Shown here: piece by piece, positions 7,522 through 15,385 of the stretch
Layout of the letters: every line of letters starts with the position of its first letter
Position numbering within the stretch: position 1 is the first letter of the stretch
Source: JAJYVT01 sp035534455
Lineage (GTDB): Bacteria; Actinomycetota; Acidimicrobiia; Acidimicrobiales; RAAP-2
DNA length: 54,573 nt
Reading direction: 5' to 3'
Assembly (NCBI GenBank): GCA_035534455.1
Contig: DATLRV010000039.1
Coordinates: 1 to 54,573, forward strand
Position numbers and translations under genes: made by a program
Notes under the pieces: model-generated
Database searches by the model: none
Told to the model about the DNA's origin: nothing
The model's input: the letters and a program-made list of their open reading frames with translations, nothing else

Positions 7522-8505
7522 ATGACGATGCAGAACCCGTATCCGGACGGGCCGGCGGCGGAGACCTCGGATCTGGCCCGCTCGCTCGCACTGTCGTCGG
7601 CCAAGCTTTGGGAGGAGCTCTTCGAGCGGCTCGGCCGCATCGAGGTCGCGCAGTCCGAGCTGCGTGCCCTCGTGGCGAGGCTGGATCCCGCCCTGCCGGC
7701 GGCACCCGAGGCGTTGGCGATCGGACGCGGGACGGCGGACGACCTCCCCGCCCTCGCCGCGACCTTCGAGGACGCGCCCTCGACCGCAGACGCCTACAAC
7801 CGTGGCGCGCACGTCGCCGCGGCGGACGGCCCCCAGGAGACGGCACCGGACGCGACGCCCGTCCTCGGGGTACCGGATGAGCCTCCAGCTTTTCCGGAGC
7901 AAGTTGGCGAGGACGACCTGGACCTCTCCTTCACTTGGCGACCGGGCGGAACAGACGACGCGACGAAGCCGCCTGAGTGGGTGTCCTCGACGTCCTTGGA
8001 CGCAAGCCTCAACGGCACCTCGTTCGCCGACGGGATCTTCGGCGGGGCAGAGTCCGACGCAACCAGCGATCTCCCCGCCCACATTGCAGAGACGCCACCT
8101 CCTCCGCCCCCGCCTTCTGTGTGGCTCGAGCCACCGGCCGCATCCCCCCCACCCAACGGCTTCTCGTCGGTGCCGCCGCCGCCACCACCGCCCGTCGGGT
8201 TCGCCCCGGCTCCTCCGGCGCCCAACGGGTTCTCCTCGGTGCCACCGCCGCCTCCTGCAGGATTCGGGATCACCTCGCCGGTGCCCCCAGCCGGATCCGC
8301 GACCGCCAGCTCGATCGGCCAGTACGTCACGGGGGCGCCCGTGGTATCTGGGCCCGGCGGGACAAGCGTTGGCCCTGGCACCGACGCGGGCGGTGCGACC
8401 GAAGGAACCGAGCTTTCAGACGCCGCGTCCGCGGAGAGCGGGCCGGCGCCACCGCCGCCCATCACTCCCGACTTCTTCGCCCGCGCCGGTCGGCGGCGGG
8501 TCTAG
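7522..8505 (+). CDS. Proline-rich hypothetical protein
   Basis: A 327-residue acidic protein of unknown function. Residues 1-75 look helical (SLALSSAKLWEELFERLGRIEVAQ-ELRALVARL). The remainder is disordered, with four clusters of PPPPPP separated by repeated NGFSSVPPPPP units (about residues 190-255). No signal peptide or membrane helix is present, so it is probably cytoplasmic; polyproline tracts may serve as protein-binding sites. Start ATG 7522 follows AGGGGGAC. It is divergent from the prepilin gene, hence possibly linked to pili or cell-envelope organisation, but that is only context. Confidence 0.65.
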   Translation: MTMQNPYPDGPAAETSDLARSLALSSAKLWEELFERLGRIEVAQSELRALVARLDPALPAAPEALAIGRGTADDLPALAATFEDAPSTADAYNRGAHVAAADGPQETAPDATPVLGVPDEPPAFPEQVGEDDLDLSFTWRPGGTDDATKPPEWVSSTSLDASLNGTSFADGIFGGAESDATSDLPAHIAETPPPPPPPSVWLEPPAASPPPNGFSSVPPPPPPPVGFAPAPPAPNGFSSVPPPPPAGFGITSPVPPAGSATASSIGQYVTGAPVVSGPGGTSVGPGTDAGGATEGTELSDAASAESGPAPPPPITPDFFARAGRRRV

Positions 8506-8518
8506 ACCCCCGAGGGGG

Positions 8519-9022
8519 TCAGCGAGCGTGGGAGTCCCCGGAGAGGTCGCTCCTCCGCCACGGGCCGGAGCGACCTCCGGACTTCTCCCACAGCGCAACG
8601 TCCGCGATGGTCATCGAGCGGTCGGCGGACTTGCACATGTCGTAGACGGTGAGCGCCGCGACGGTGCAGGCCGTGAGCGCTTCCATCTCGACGCCGGTCC
8701 GATCGACGGTCTCCACCTGGGCTTCGACCTCGACGTTGTCGTCGCCGATGAAGAAGTTGACGGAAACCGACCCGACGAGTACCGGGTGGCACATCGGGAT
8801 CATGTCGGCCGTCCGCTTCGCCGCCTGGATCCCGGCGATCCGCGCGGCGGCCAGCACGTCCCCCTTGGTGATCGCGTTGTTGGCGACCTTGGTCGTCGTC
8901 TCGGGCAGCATCCACACCCGGCAGCGTGCAAGCGCCCGGCGGTGCGTCGGCTCACGGGGGCTGACGTCCACCATGCGCGCGCCACCGAGAGGATCGAGAT
9001 GGGTCAGGCTGCGTTCGGCCAC
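8519..9022 (-). CDS. moaC: Cyclic pyranopterin monophosphate synthase MoaC
   Basis: A 167-residue MoaC, which converts the MoaA product 3',8-cyclo-7,8-dihydro-GTP to cyclic pyranopterin phosphate in molybdenum cofactor synthesis. Signature segments are ANNAITKGDVLAAARIAGIQ, KRTADMIPMCHPVLVGSVSV (active-site region), DRTGVEMEALTACTVAALTVYDMCK and the conserved Lys near KSADRSMTI. Length is typical. The C-terminal 20 residues are extra and Arg/Gly/Ser-rich. No other moa gene is adjacent. It ends 13 nt from the proline-rich gene, convergently. Confidence 0.95.
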   Translation of the reverse strand: MAERSLTHLDPLGGARMVDVSPREPTHRRALARCRVWMLPETTTKVANNAITKGDVLAAARIAGIQAAKRTADMIPMCHPVLVGSVSVNFFIGDDNVEVEAQVETVDRTGVEMEALTACTVAALTVYDMCKSADRSMTIADVALWEKSGGRSGPWRRSDLSGDSHAR

Positions 9023-9119
9023 GATGGGAGTCTAGGACGAGGCGGGGCAGGGCGGACTTCCCGCACGCGCCCCGCGCGATCGGCCACGGACGATGCGGCC
9101 GGTGGCGCCCTCCGCCCGC

Positions 9120-9151
9120 TAGGATTGGCACTCAAAGGCAGAGAGTGCCAG
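9120..9151 (+). promoter_or_regulatory. CIRCE operator (HrcA site) upstream of the zinc-ribbon gene
   Basis: TTGGCACTC (9125-9133), a 9-nt spacer and GAGTGCCAG (9143-9151) match the CIRCE consensus TTAGCACTC-N9-GAGTGCTAA closely. A TAGGAT box (9120-9125) abuts it, so HrcA binding would block transcription start. The next rightward gene is the FmdB-type zinc ribbon at 9202; moaC starts on the other side at 9022. HrcA itself is encoded at 31870-32991 with a matching site, which supports this being a real regulon member. Confidence 0.85.
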
Positions 9152-9201
9152 CATGACCGGCGCCGAAGTCAGCGCGGAGCGGGACGCCAAGGGAGAGGGC
9201 G

Positions 9202-9564
9202 ATGCCAACCTACGAGTACGCGTGCACGAGCTGTGGGCACCGCCTCGAGATCGTCCAGTCTTTCTCCGACAAGCCGCTCACGACGTGCCCGGACTGCGGC
9301 GGCGACCTCCGCAAGGTCTTCGGCTCCGTGGGCATCGTGCTGAAGGGCAGCGGCTTCTACCGCACCGACAGCCGGACGGGCTCGGGAACCAAGACGGCGA
9401 CGAAGGAGAAGACGGAGACGGCGCCGGCGAGCTCGGACGGCAGTGCCGCCAGGCCGGGACCGTCCAGCACGTCGGATTCCTCTTCTTCTTCGGCTTCTTC
9501 GGCGTCCGACAGCTCGTCCTCGTCCGGGTCCACCAGCACGTCAGCCGCGGCCGCCGCGAGCTGA
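9202..9564 (+). CDS. FmdB-family zinc-ribbon protein
   Basis: A 120-residue protein. The first 45 residues form a zinc ribbon of the FmdB/CxxC_CxxC type: MPTYEYACTSCGH with CPDCGGDL about 17 residues later, then KVFGSVGIVLKGSGFYRTD, the invariant end of this family. The tail is Ser/Ala-rich and disordered. The family is often found near chaperone and ribosome genes; its role is poorly known, probably nucleic-acid or regulatory zinc binding. ATG 9202 follows GGGAGAGGG. The CIRCE operator 50 nt upstream suggests induction by heat or protein-folding stress. Confidence 0.88.
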   Translation: MPTYEYACTSCGHRLEIVQSFSDKPLTTCPDCGGDLRKVFGSVGIVLKGSGFYRTDSRTGSGTKTATKEKTETAPASSDGSAARPGPSSTSDSSSSSASSASDSSSSSGSTSTSAAAAAS

Positions 9565-9587
9565 CCCCGCGCGTCGGGGGCGGGTCG

Positions 9588-10394
9588 TCAGCCGGCTGCC
9601 ACCTCGCCCGGCGCGCCGGCCAGGCGCTCGAAATGCGCGCCGAGCCGCCGGCGGATCTCCTCTTCCATCGCTCGTCCGAGCTCCGCGTCGACCATGCGCG
9701 ACACGAGCGGTCGGAGCGCTACGACCAGCGCTCCCAGACGCTCGAGCTCGGCCGCGGGCAGCGGCTCTCCGAACGGCCCCAGAAGGCGGCTCTCGACGAG
9801 GCCGACGAGACGGCCCGCCACCCCCTCCACGTCCGCCCGGAGCCGCCGCGCCGCGCCCAGGACCTCGGCGAGCGGCACGCCCGCCGAGACGAGGAGGCGC
9901 CCGATCTCCAGCGCTGCAGGGTTCGTGACGCGGTACTGCACGCCCTCCTCGGCGCCGTCCTCGGGGACGAGCAGCCCGATGTCCACCGCCTCGAGGAGGA
10001 GCTCCCCCGCCCCGCCGCCGAAGGACGCCACCAGCTCGGGAAGCCCCACGGCCTCCTCGGCGCGCTCGGACCACGGCGCGCCGAGCGCCGCCTCGAGACC
10101 GAGGACGGCGGCCACGTCCTGGCCGCGCTCCCACGCGCCGATCAGCTCGGCGATGCTCGCGAGCGTGTAGCCCCGCTCGAGGAGCGTGCCGACGAGGCGG
10201 AGGCGCGCCAGGTGGGCGTCGGAGTACACGCCGACCCTCCCCTCCCGACGAGGCGGCGGCAGGATGCCCCGATCCTGGTAGGCGCGCACGTTGCGGACCG
10301 TCGTCCCTGCGGCGCGGGCCAGCTCGTCGACGCGGTAGCCGGGGCCGGTGCCGGGATCCTCCGGCGTGTGCTCGTCGGGCGTCCTCGATGTCAC
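9588..10394 (-). CDS. MerR-family transcriptional regulator
   Basis: A 268-residue regulator. Residues 19-88 are a MerR winged helix: YRVDELARAAGTTVRNVRAYQDRGILPPP, then GVYSDAHLARL and a third helix LLERGYTLASIAELI. The long C-terminal region (about 100-268), all helical and Leu/Ala/Glu-rich, has no metal-binding cysteines, so it more likely senses an organic or lipid-like molecule. The start codon is GTG (10394). It is divergent from the oxygenase operon at 10503, with only 108 nt and one palindrome between them, which makes that operon its probable target. Confidence 0.9.
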   Translation of the reverse strand: MTSRTPDEHTPEDPGTGPGYRVDELARAAGTTVRNVRAYQDRGILPPPRREGRVGVYSDAHLARLRLVGTLLERGYTLASIAELIGAWERGQDVAAVLGLEAALGAPWSERAEEAVGLPELVASFGGGAGELLLEAVDIGLLVPEDGAEEGVQYRVTNPAALEIGRLLVSAGVPLAEVLGAARRLRADVEGVAGRLVGLVESRLLGPFGEPLPAAELERLGALVVALRPLVSRMVDAELGRAMEEEIRRRLGAHFERLAGAPGEVAAG

Positions 10395-10414
10395 CGGCGT
10401 ACCCCGCTGGCCCG

Positions 10415-10444
10415 TTGACCGTTACATCATCTACTGGTACAGTA
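10415..10444 (+). promoter_or_regulatory. Promoter and operator of the diiron oxygenase operon
   Basis: TTGACC (10415-10420), a 17-bp spacer and TACAGT (10438-10443) make a near-consensus promoter. The palindrome TACTG-GTA-CAGTA (10432-10444) covers the -10 box and is a plausible site for the divergent MerR regulator. Transcription would start near 10450. Confidence 0.7.
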
Positions 10445-10502
10445 TTCGATGGGAACGGAGGGCGCAAGCACGCACGAGACCGTCGTCACAGGAACCGGTG
10501 CC

Positions 10503-11510
10503 ATGTCGCTCACCTACGCCCCCGAAGGTCCTGCCACCCCGCGAGACGAGTTCCGCTCCCTCGTCGAGCGCCTCAGCCGCCAGTCGGTGGAGAAGCACTT
10601 CGACGCCTACGCGGACGTCGACTGGGACGCCGCCGAGATGGCCATCGACGCGTCGGACCCGCGCTGGGAGCTCATCGATTTCGATCCCCTCGCGCACACT
10701 TCCTGGTACCGCGCCCAGCCTCCCCAGGTGCGCGCCCGCCTCGGCCTCCATCGGGTGGCGGTCACCATGCGCACGGGGTGGGAGTTCGAGAACCTGCTCC
10801 AGCGGGGCCTCCTGTCGCACGCGTTCTGGATGCCGAACGGTCGGGCCGAGTTCCGCTACGTCCACCACGAGGTGGTCGAAGAGTCCCAGCACACGTTGAT
10901 GTTCCAGGAATTCGTCGACCGGGCTGCCGACCGGGCGGGACTCCGCGTCGGGGGGATGCCGTGGCGGATGAAGCTGGGCGCCGAGCTGCTCGTGCTCCCG
11001 CTCGCCCGCGTCGATCCCGCCCTCTTCTTCTTCTTCGTGCTCGGCGGCGAGGACCCCATCGACCAGGTCCAGCGTCGCCGGCTGCGCGCCGGCATTGCGC
11101 ACCCGCTCCTCGAGCGGATCATCCGCATCCACGTGACCGAAGAGGCGCGCCACCTCTCTTTCGCGCGGCGCACGCTCGAGCGCATGGTGGCTGCCATGCC
11201 CCGATGGCGGCGCGCGACGTTGTCGGTTGCGGTCCCGCTCGTCCTCGGGGTGATGGTGCGGCTCATGCTCGCCACCCCCCGCGCGTTCGCCAAGGAGCAC
11301 GGGATCCCCCGGGCAGTCGTCCGCGAGGCGACGCGCGGCCTGGCCCATCGCTCCCTCCTCTCGGACTCGGTGCGAAAGATCCGCCGGCTCTGCGCGTCAG
11401 CCGGGTTGGTGAACCCGGTGTCCGTGGTCCTGTGGCGCGCCGTCGGTCTTTGGGGTCCGGTCGACCCCGCCGATCGGGAACGTGCGTCCGGCGCACCAGA
11501 GACGAGGTGA
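10503..11510 (+). CDS. AurF-like diiron oxygenase
   Basis: A 335-residue non-haem diiron protein of the AurF/p-aminobenzoate N-oxygenase superfamily (PF11583 type). Iron ligands can be read in E-N---RG early in the helical bundle, HHEVVEESQHTLMFQEF (E--H motif) and HVTEEARHLSFARR (second EE--H motif). The family oxidises amines or acts on lipid-like substrates with O2. ATG 10503 has AGGA 9 nt upstream; an in-frame ATG at 10449 lies almost on the predicted transcription start and would be leaderless. The stop overlaps the following gene by GTGA. Substrate unknown; the neighbours suggest an oxidation-reduction pathway for a hydrophobic compound. Confidence 0.85.
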   Translation: MSLTYAPEGPATPRDEFRSLVERLSRQSVEKHFDAYADVDWDAAEMAIDASDPRWELIDFDPLAHTSWYRAQPPQVRARLGLHRVAVTMRTGWEFENLLQRGLLSHAFWMPNGRAEFRYVHHEVVEESQHTLMFQEFVDRAADRAGLRVGGMPWRMKLGAELLVLPLARVDPALFFFFVLGGEDPIDQVQRRRLRAGIAHPLLERIIRIHVTEEARHLSFARRTLERMVAAMPRWRRATLSVAVPLVLGVMVRLMLATPRAFAKEHGIPRAVVREATRGLAHRSLLSDSVRKIRRLCASAGLVNPVSVVLWRAVGLWGPVDPADRERASGAPETR

Positions 11511-13129
11511 CCGAGCCCGATGCCCGCCCCGCGCCTGCGGGCACGGGCGTATCCGGACCGGGCGCGTCCTCAGAGGTCCCCCACCACCGGGTCGTCATCG
11601 TCGGCGCCGGGTTCTCGGGGATCGGCCTCGCCGTCCGGCTTCTCGAGCGTGGGACAGGGGACTTCGTCGTCTTCGAGCGCGGCGGCGACGTCGGGGGCAC
11701 CTGGCGGGACAACGTCTACCCGGGGGCGACGTGCGACGTCCCGTCCAACCTCTACTCGTTCTCCTTCGCCCCGAACCCGTCGTGGAGCCGCTCCTTTTCG
11801 CCGCAGGCAGAGATCCAGGCGTACCTGCGCGACTGTGCGGCACGCTTCGGCGTGCTGGCGCACGTCCGCCTGCGCCACGAGGTGACCGGGGCACGGTGGG
11901 ACGACGAGCGCAGGTGCTGGTGGATCGAGACCACGCGCGGGGCGTGCCGTGCGACCGTGCTCGTCTCGGCCCGCGGGCCGCTGAGCGAGCCGCGCCTCCC
12001 CGAGATCCCCGGACTCACCGACTTCGGCGGGGCCGTCTTCCACTCCGCCCGCTGGGACCACGACCACGACCTCACGGGGGAGCGTGTCGCGGTGATCGGC
12101 ACCGGCGCCTCCGCGATCCAGTTCGTTCCCGAGGTGCAGCCGGTCGTCAGGCGACTCACCGTCTTCCAGCGGACGCCGCCGTGGGTCATCCCGAGGCGCG
12201 ACCGGGAGCTCTCGGGCGCCGAGCACGTGCTGTACCGAGCCTTCCCCCTCGTGCAGCTCGTCGTGCGGGCCGCGATCTACTGGGCGCGCGAGGCGTTCGT
12301 GCTGGGCTTCGTCGGCGCGCCGACGCGGCGCCGGCGTCGGGCGAAGGTCGCGGTCGACGCGGCGATGCGCCTTCTCGAGCGCCAGGTGCCCGACCCGCAG
12401 CTGCGCGCCAAGCTCACCCCGTCCTACGAGCTCGGCTGCAAGCGCATCCTGTTGTCGAGCGACTACTACCGGGCGCTCGGCCGGGACAACGTCGACGTCG
12501 TCACCGAGCCGATCACGAGCGTGACCGACGGCGGGGTCGTGACCGCCGACGGCCGCGTCCACGAGGTCGACACGATCCTTTGCGGGACCGGCTTCGACGT
12601 CACCGCGCACGCGGCGGCCACCTGCACCGTCGGTCGCGGCACAAGGACGCTGGCCGGGTCCTGGGAGCCCCGGATCTCGGCCTACGAGGGCATGACGGTG
12701 CACGGCTTCCCCAACCTGTTCGTGATGGTCGGGCCGAACAGCGGGCTCGGGCACTCGTCGATCGTGTTCATCATCGAATCGCAGATCAACTACGTGCTCG
12801 GTGCGCTCGACACGATGGCCCGGAAAGGGCTCGCAAGCGTCGAGGTCCGGCGGGACGCGCAGCTGCGGTGGACCGCGGAGGTCGATCGGCGAAGCACGCG
12901 GACCGTCTGGACCGGCGGCGGCTGCCGGAGCTACTACGTCGACGCCGCGGGCCGCAACGTCGCGCTGTGGCCGGGCACGAGCTGGGGCTACCGCCGGCGG
13001 ACGCGCCGCTTCGACGTCGACGCCTACCGTGTCGAGCGCGCGACGACGGTGCCGCCGGGCGGTGCGGCGCGCGTCGGTGGCGCGCCGTCCCGACGCAGCC
13101 CTGCACCGGCAGCGGTCCCCCCGGCATGA
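11507..13129 (+). CDS. Flavin-containing (Baeyer-Villiger-type) monooxygenase
   Basis: A 540-residue FAD/NADPH monooxygenase. First Rossmann motif: VVIVGAGFSGIGLAVRL (about residue 28), then GGTWRDN-YPGATCDVPS typical of class B enzymes. The BVMO fingerprint is present as FGGAVFHSARWD, and the NADP-binding loop as VIGTGASAIQF. GFD-T-H and FPNLFVMVGPNSGLGHSS complete the family pattern. It inserts oxygen next to a carbonyl or hydroxylates a lipophilic substrate. The start is GTG 11507, inside the stop of the diiron gene; an open frame extends far upstream but only as a shadow of that gene. The stop overlaps the SDR gene (ATGA). Confidence 0.9.
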   Translation: MTEPDARPAPAGTGVSGPGASSEVPHHRVVIVGAGFSGIGLAVRLLERGTGDFVVFERGGDVGGTWRDNVYPGATCDVPSNLYSFSFAPNPSWSRSFSPQAEIQAYLRDCAARFGVLAHVRLRHEVTGARWDDERRCWWIETTRGACRATVLVSARGPLSEPRLPEIPGLTDFGGAVFHSARWDHDHDLTGERVAVIGTGASAIQFVPEVQPVVRRLTVFQRTPPWVIPRRDRELSGAEHVLYRAFPLVQLVVRAAIYWAREAFVLGFVGAPTRRRRRAKVAVDAAMRLLERQVPDPQLRAKLTPSYELGCKRILLSSDYYRALGRDNVDVVTEPITSVTDGGVVTADGRVHEVDTILCGTGFDVTAHAAATCTVGRGTRTLAGSWEPRISAYEGMTVHGFPNLFVMVGPNSGLGHSSIVFIIESQINYVLGALDTMARKGLASVEVRRDAQLRWTAEVDRRSTRTVWTGGGCRSYYVDAAGRNVALWPGTSWGYRRRTRRFDVDAYRVERATTVPPGGAARVGGAPSRRSPAPAAVPPA

Positions 13130-13950
13130 CCTCCCGGACGCACCACGCACTGGCCGGTGTCGCCGCACCGCTCGCGGTCGTCACGGGCGCGGGGACCGGG
13201 ATCGGCCGCGCCACGGCGCACGAGCTCGCCGCGGTAGGAGCGCACGTGATGTGCGCGGACGTCGACGGTCCGGCTACGGAGCTGACCGCGACGGCGATCG
13301 GGGGCGAGGCCTGGACCGTGGACGTCGCCGATGCGGGCGCGATGACCGCCTTCGCGACGGCGCTCGTCGCGGCACGCGGCGCCCCCGACATCCTCGTCAA
13401 CAACGCCGGCGTGGGGCTCACGGGACGCTTCTTCGACACCACCGAGGAGGATTGGGACTGGATCCTCGGCGTCAACCTGAAGGGCGTGATCCACGGCTGC
13501 CGCGCCTTCGGCCCGGCCATGGTCGCGCGCGGCCGGGGACACGTCGTGAACCTCTCGTCGGGTCTCGCGTACGCGCCGAGGGCGACCGAGCCCGCCTACG
13601 TCACCACCAAGGCCGGGGTACTCGCCCTGAGCCGGTGCCTCCGCGCGGACTGGGCGCCGCACGGCGTCGGGGTCTCCGCCGTCTGCCCCGGCGTGGTCGC
13701 GACCTCGATCGCCGAGTCGGCGAGATTCCGCGGCGAGCGTGCGTCGGCGGTCAACCAGGCGCGGGTCCGGCGCCTGTTCGCCAACGGGCACCCTCCCGAG
13801 GCGGTCGCCCGGGCCGTCGTCGACGCGGTCAGGCGGAACCGGCCGGTCGTGCCGGTCGGCGCGGAGGCGTGGGTCGGCTGGCTCCTCCGCGGGGTGCTCC
13901 CTTCACGGGTCGGCGACCGCATCGCGCGCACGAGCGTCGCAGGAATCTGA
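13126..13950 (+). CDS. Short-chain dehydrogenase/reductase
   Basis: A 274-residue classical SDR. Cofactor motif TGAGTGIGRATA (about 20-31), Asp in MCADVDG suggesting NAD preference, NNAGV, catalytic Ser in NLSSGLAYAP and YVTTKAG (Tyr and Lys), and CPGVVATSI after the active site. It is the third gene of the oxygenase operon and may oxidise an alcohol or reduce a ketone handled by the monooxygenase. In actinobacteria, BVMO-SDR pairs of this kind occur in lipid, steroid or terpenoid metabolism; the substrate here is not evident. A 17-bp tandem duplication spans its stop codon. Confidence 0.9.
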   Translation: MTSRTHHALAGVAAPLAVVTGAGTGIGRATAHELAAVGAHVMCADVDGPATELTATAIGGEAWTVDVADAGAMTAFATALVAARGAPDILVNNAGVGLTGRFFDTTEEDWDWILGVNLKGVIHGCRAFGPAMVARGRGHVVNLSSGLAYAPRATEPAYVTTKAGVLALSRCLRADWAPHGVGVSAVCPGVVATSIAESARFRGERASAVNQARVRRLFANGHPPEAVARAVVDAVRRNRPVVPVGAEAWVGWLLRGVLPSRVGDRIARTSVAGI

Positions 13951-13969
13951 CAGTCGCAGGAATCTGACA
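13936..13969. repeat. Two tandem 17-bp copies across the SDR stop codon
   Basis: GTCGCAGGAATCTGACA occurs twice head to tail (13936-13952 and 13953-13969). The first copy contains the TGA stop of the SDR gene (13948-13950). It looks like a recent small duplication. A repeat of the same length straddles the cnoX stop at 47826-47859. Confidence 0.95.
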
Positions 13970-13988
13970 GGAGTTGACGTCCACCCCA

Positions 13989-14016
13989 CCCACGGCGGGC
14001 TTCGCCGCGCCGTGGG
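13989..14016. terminator. Bidirectional terminator hairpin between SDR and tldE
   Basis: CCCACGGCG (13989-13997) pairs with CGCCGTGGG (14008-14016), with an inner GC-rich turn around TTCG. It lies 39 nt past the SDR stop and 8 nt before the tldE stop, so it could serve both convergent transcripts. There is no T tract. Confidence 0.65.
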
Positions 14017-14023
14017 CAGCGGT

Positions 14024-15385
14024 TCAGTTGCCGCTGACCTGCATGTCGCCGATGGCGAGCGTCTGGCCCGCCGCGTTGCCCGGCAGCCACTCCACGTCGG
14101 CGCCGATGTGGAGCACCGAGCGCAGCATCCGCTGGAGCGTCGACGCAGCCGTGACTTCCCGGACCGGCTCGGCGAGGGCCCCTGTGCGGATCATCAGCCC
14201 TTCGGCGCCGACCGAGAAGTCGCCGCTCACGGGGTTCACCCCCGAGTGCACGCCCGTGATCGACTGGACGAACAACCCGTTCCCCACCGACTCGAGGACC
14301 CCCTGCTGGTCGAGCTCACCGGGAGAGAGCGCGAGCGCCCGACAGCCCGCGCCGGGCGTCCCGGCGTAGCCGCCGCGCACCGCCGACCCCGTCGACACCG
14401 TCCCGGCGCGACGCGCCGAGACGCTGTCGTAGACGAAGCCCCGGAGCACGCCGCCGTCGATGAGGACGTTGCGGCGGCAGGCGAGTCCCTCGCCGTCGAC
14501 CGCGGACGCGCCGAAGGCCCGGGGGTCCGTCGGGTCGTCGACGAGGGTGACGTCCGGGCTCGCGACCTCCTCCGCGACCCGGCCGGCGAAGAAGGAGCGC
14601 CCCTTCACCACCGCCTCCCCGGAGAGCGCCGAAGACACCACCGAAAGGAGCGTCGAGACGACGCGCGGGTCGAAGACGACCGTGAACCGGCCCGAGGGGA
14701 TCTTCCCCGCGCCGAGCATGCGGACGGCGCGCGTGACCGCCTCCTCGCCTGCCCGCTCGAGGTCGAGGTCGGTGGGCGACCTGCCGACGCTGAACCCGGT
14801 GCCGGTCTGCGACTCGCCGCCCTCGCCCGCGATCGCGGACACCGACACGTAGGCGGACGTCCGCCGCGTCGTCGCACGGATCCCGGTCGTGGACGCGAGG
14901 GCGACTTCGACGCTGGCGTCGCCGTAATCCGCGGCGTCCACCTGTCGAACCCGGGAGTCACCGGCACGGACCATGCGCTCGAGCTCGAGCGCCATCCGCA
15001 CCTTCTCGTCGGTCGGCACCGAGCTGAAGGCGGGGTCCCACAGGTCGAGCGTCACCGGTGCGACGCCGTCGGGAGCCGCCAGTGCGACGTGGGGGTCCGG
15101 CGTCGCGTAGGCCGCGTTGTCGCGGGCGTCGTCGAGCACCGCGCCGACGACACCGGGGTCGAGCGAGCCGGCCCACGCGAATCCGACGCGGCGTCCCTCG
15201 CCGTCCTCGCCGCCGAGCACCACGCGCACCCCGATGCCCGCCGAGCTCGCCGACGCGAGCTGCTCGATCTCCCCGGAGAACGCGCGCACCTCGGTGTCGT
15301 GGCCCCGCGAGACGTAGGCCTCGACGCCCTCGCCCGGCCGGGCGCGCCCGACGACCGACTGGGCGACGTCCAAGAGCTCGCTCAT
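14024..15385 (-). CDS. tldE: TldE/PmbA-family metalloprotease subunit
   Basis: A 453-residue PmbA/TldE homologue, the partner of TldD in a heterodimeric protease that degrades unfolded or leader peptides. Recognisable segments: VEAYVSRGHDTEVRAFSGEI, SSAGIGVRVV, VFDPRVVSTLLSVVSSALSG, SPDVTLVDDPTDPRAFG, RRNVLIDGGVLRGFVYD and GVHSGVNPVSGDFSVGAEG. As expected for TldE it lacks the HExxxH zinc motif. ATG 15385 overlaps the tldD stop by 4 nt, so the subunits are translationally coupled. Confidence 0.92.
   Translation of the reverse strand: MSELLDVAQSVVGRARPGEGVEAYVSRGHDTEVRAFSGEIEQLASASSAGIGVRVVLGGEDGEGRRVGFAWAGSLDPGVVGAVLDDARDNAAYATPDPHVALAAPDGVAPVTLDLWDPAFSSVPTDEKVRMALELERMVRAGDSRVRQVDAADYGDASVEVALASTTGIRATTRRTSAYVSVSAIAGEGGESQTGTGFSVGRSPTDLDLERAGEEAVTRAVRMLGAGKIPSGRFTVVFDPRVVSTLLSVVSSALSGEAVVKGRSFFAGRVAEEVASPDVTLVDDPTDPRAFGASAVDGEGLACRRNVLIDGGVLRGFVYDSVSARRAGTVSTGSAVRGGYAGTPGAGCRALALSPGELDQQGVLESVGNGLFVQSITGVHSGVNPVSGDFSVGAEGLMIRTGALAEPVREVTAASTLQRMLRSVLHIGADVEWLPGNAAGQTLAIGDMQVSGN

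Noticed and set aside
6466..8082. A 538-codon minus-strand frame over the prepilin and proline-rich genes
   Set aside because: No motif; Arg/Gly-rich composition typical of antisense frames in high-GC DNA, and it contradicts the clear prepilin frame.
10388..11506. A long in-frame extension upstream of the flavin monooxygenase gene (913 codons in total)
   Set aside because: The first 373 codons run across the AurF-like gene in another frame and read as Arg/Pro/Ala-rich noise; the GTGA overlap at 11507 gives the natural start.
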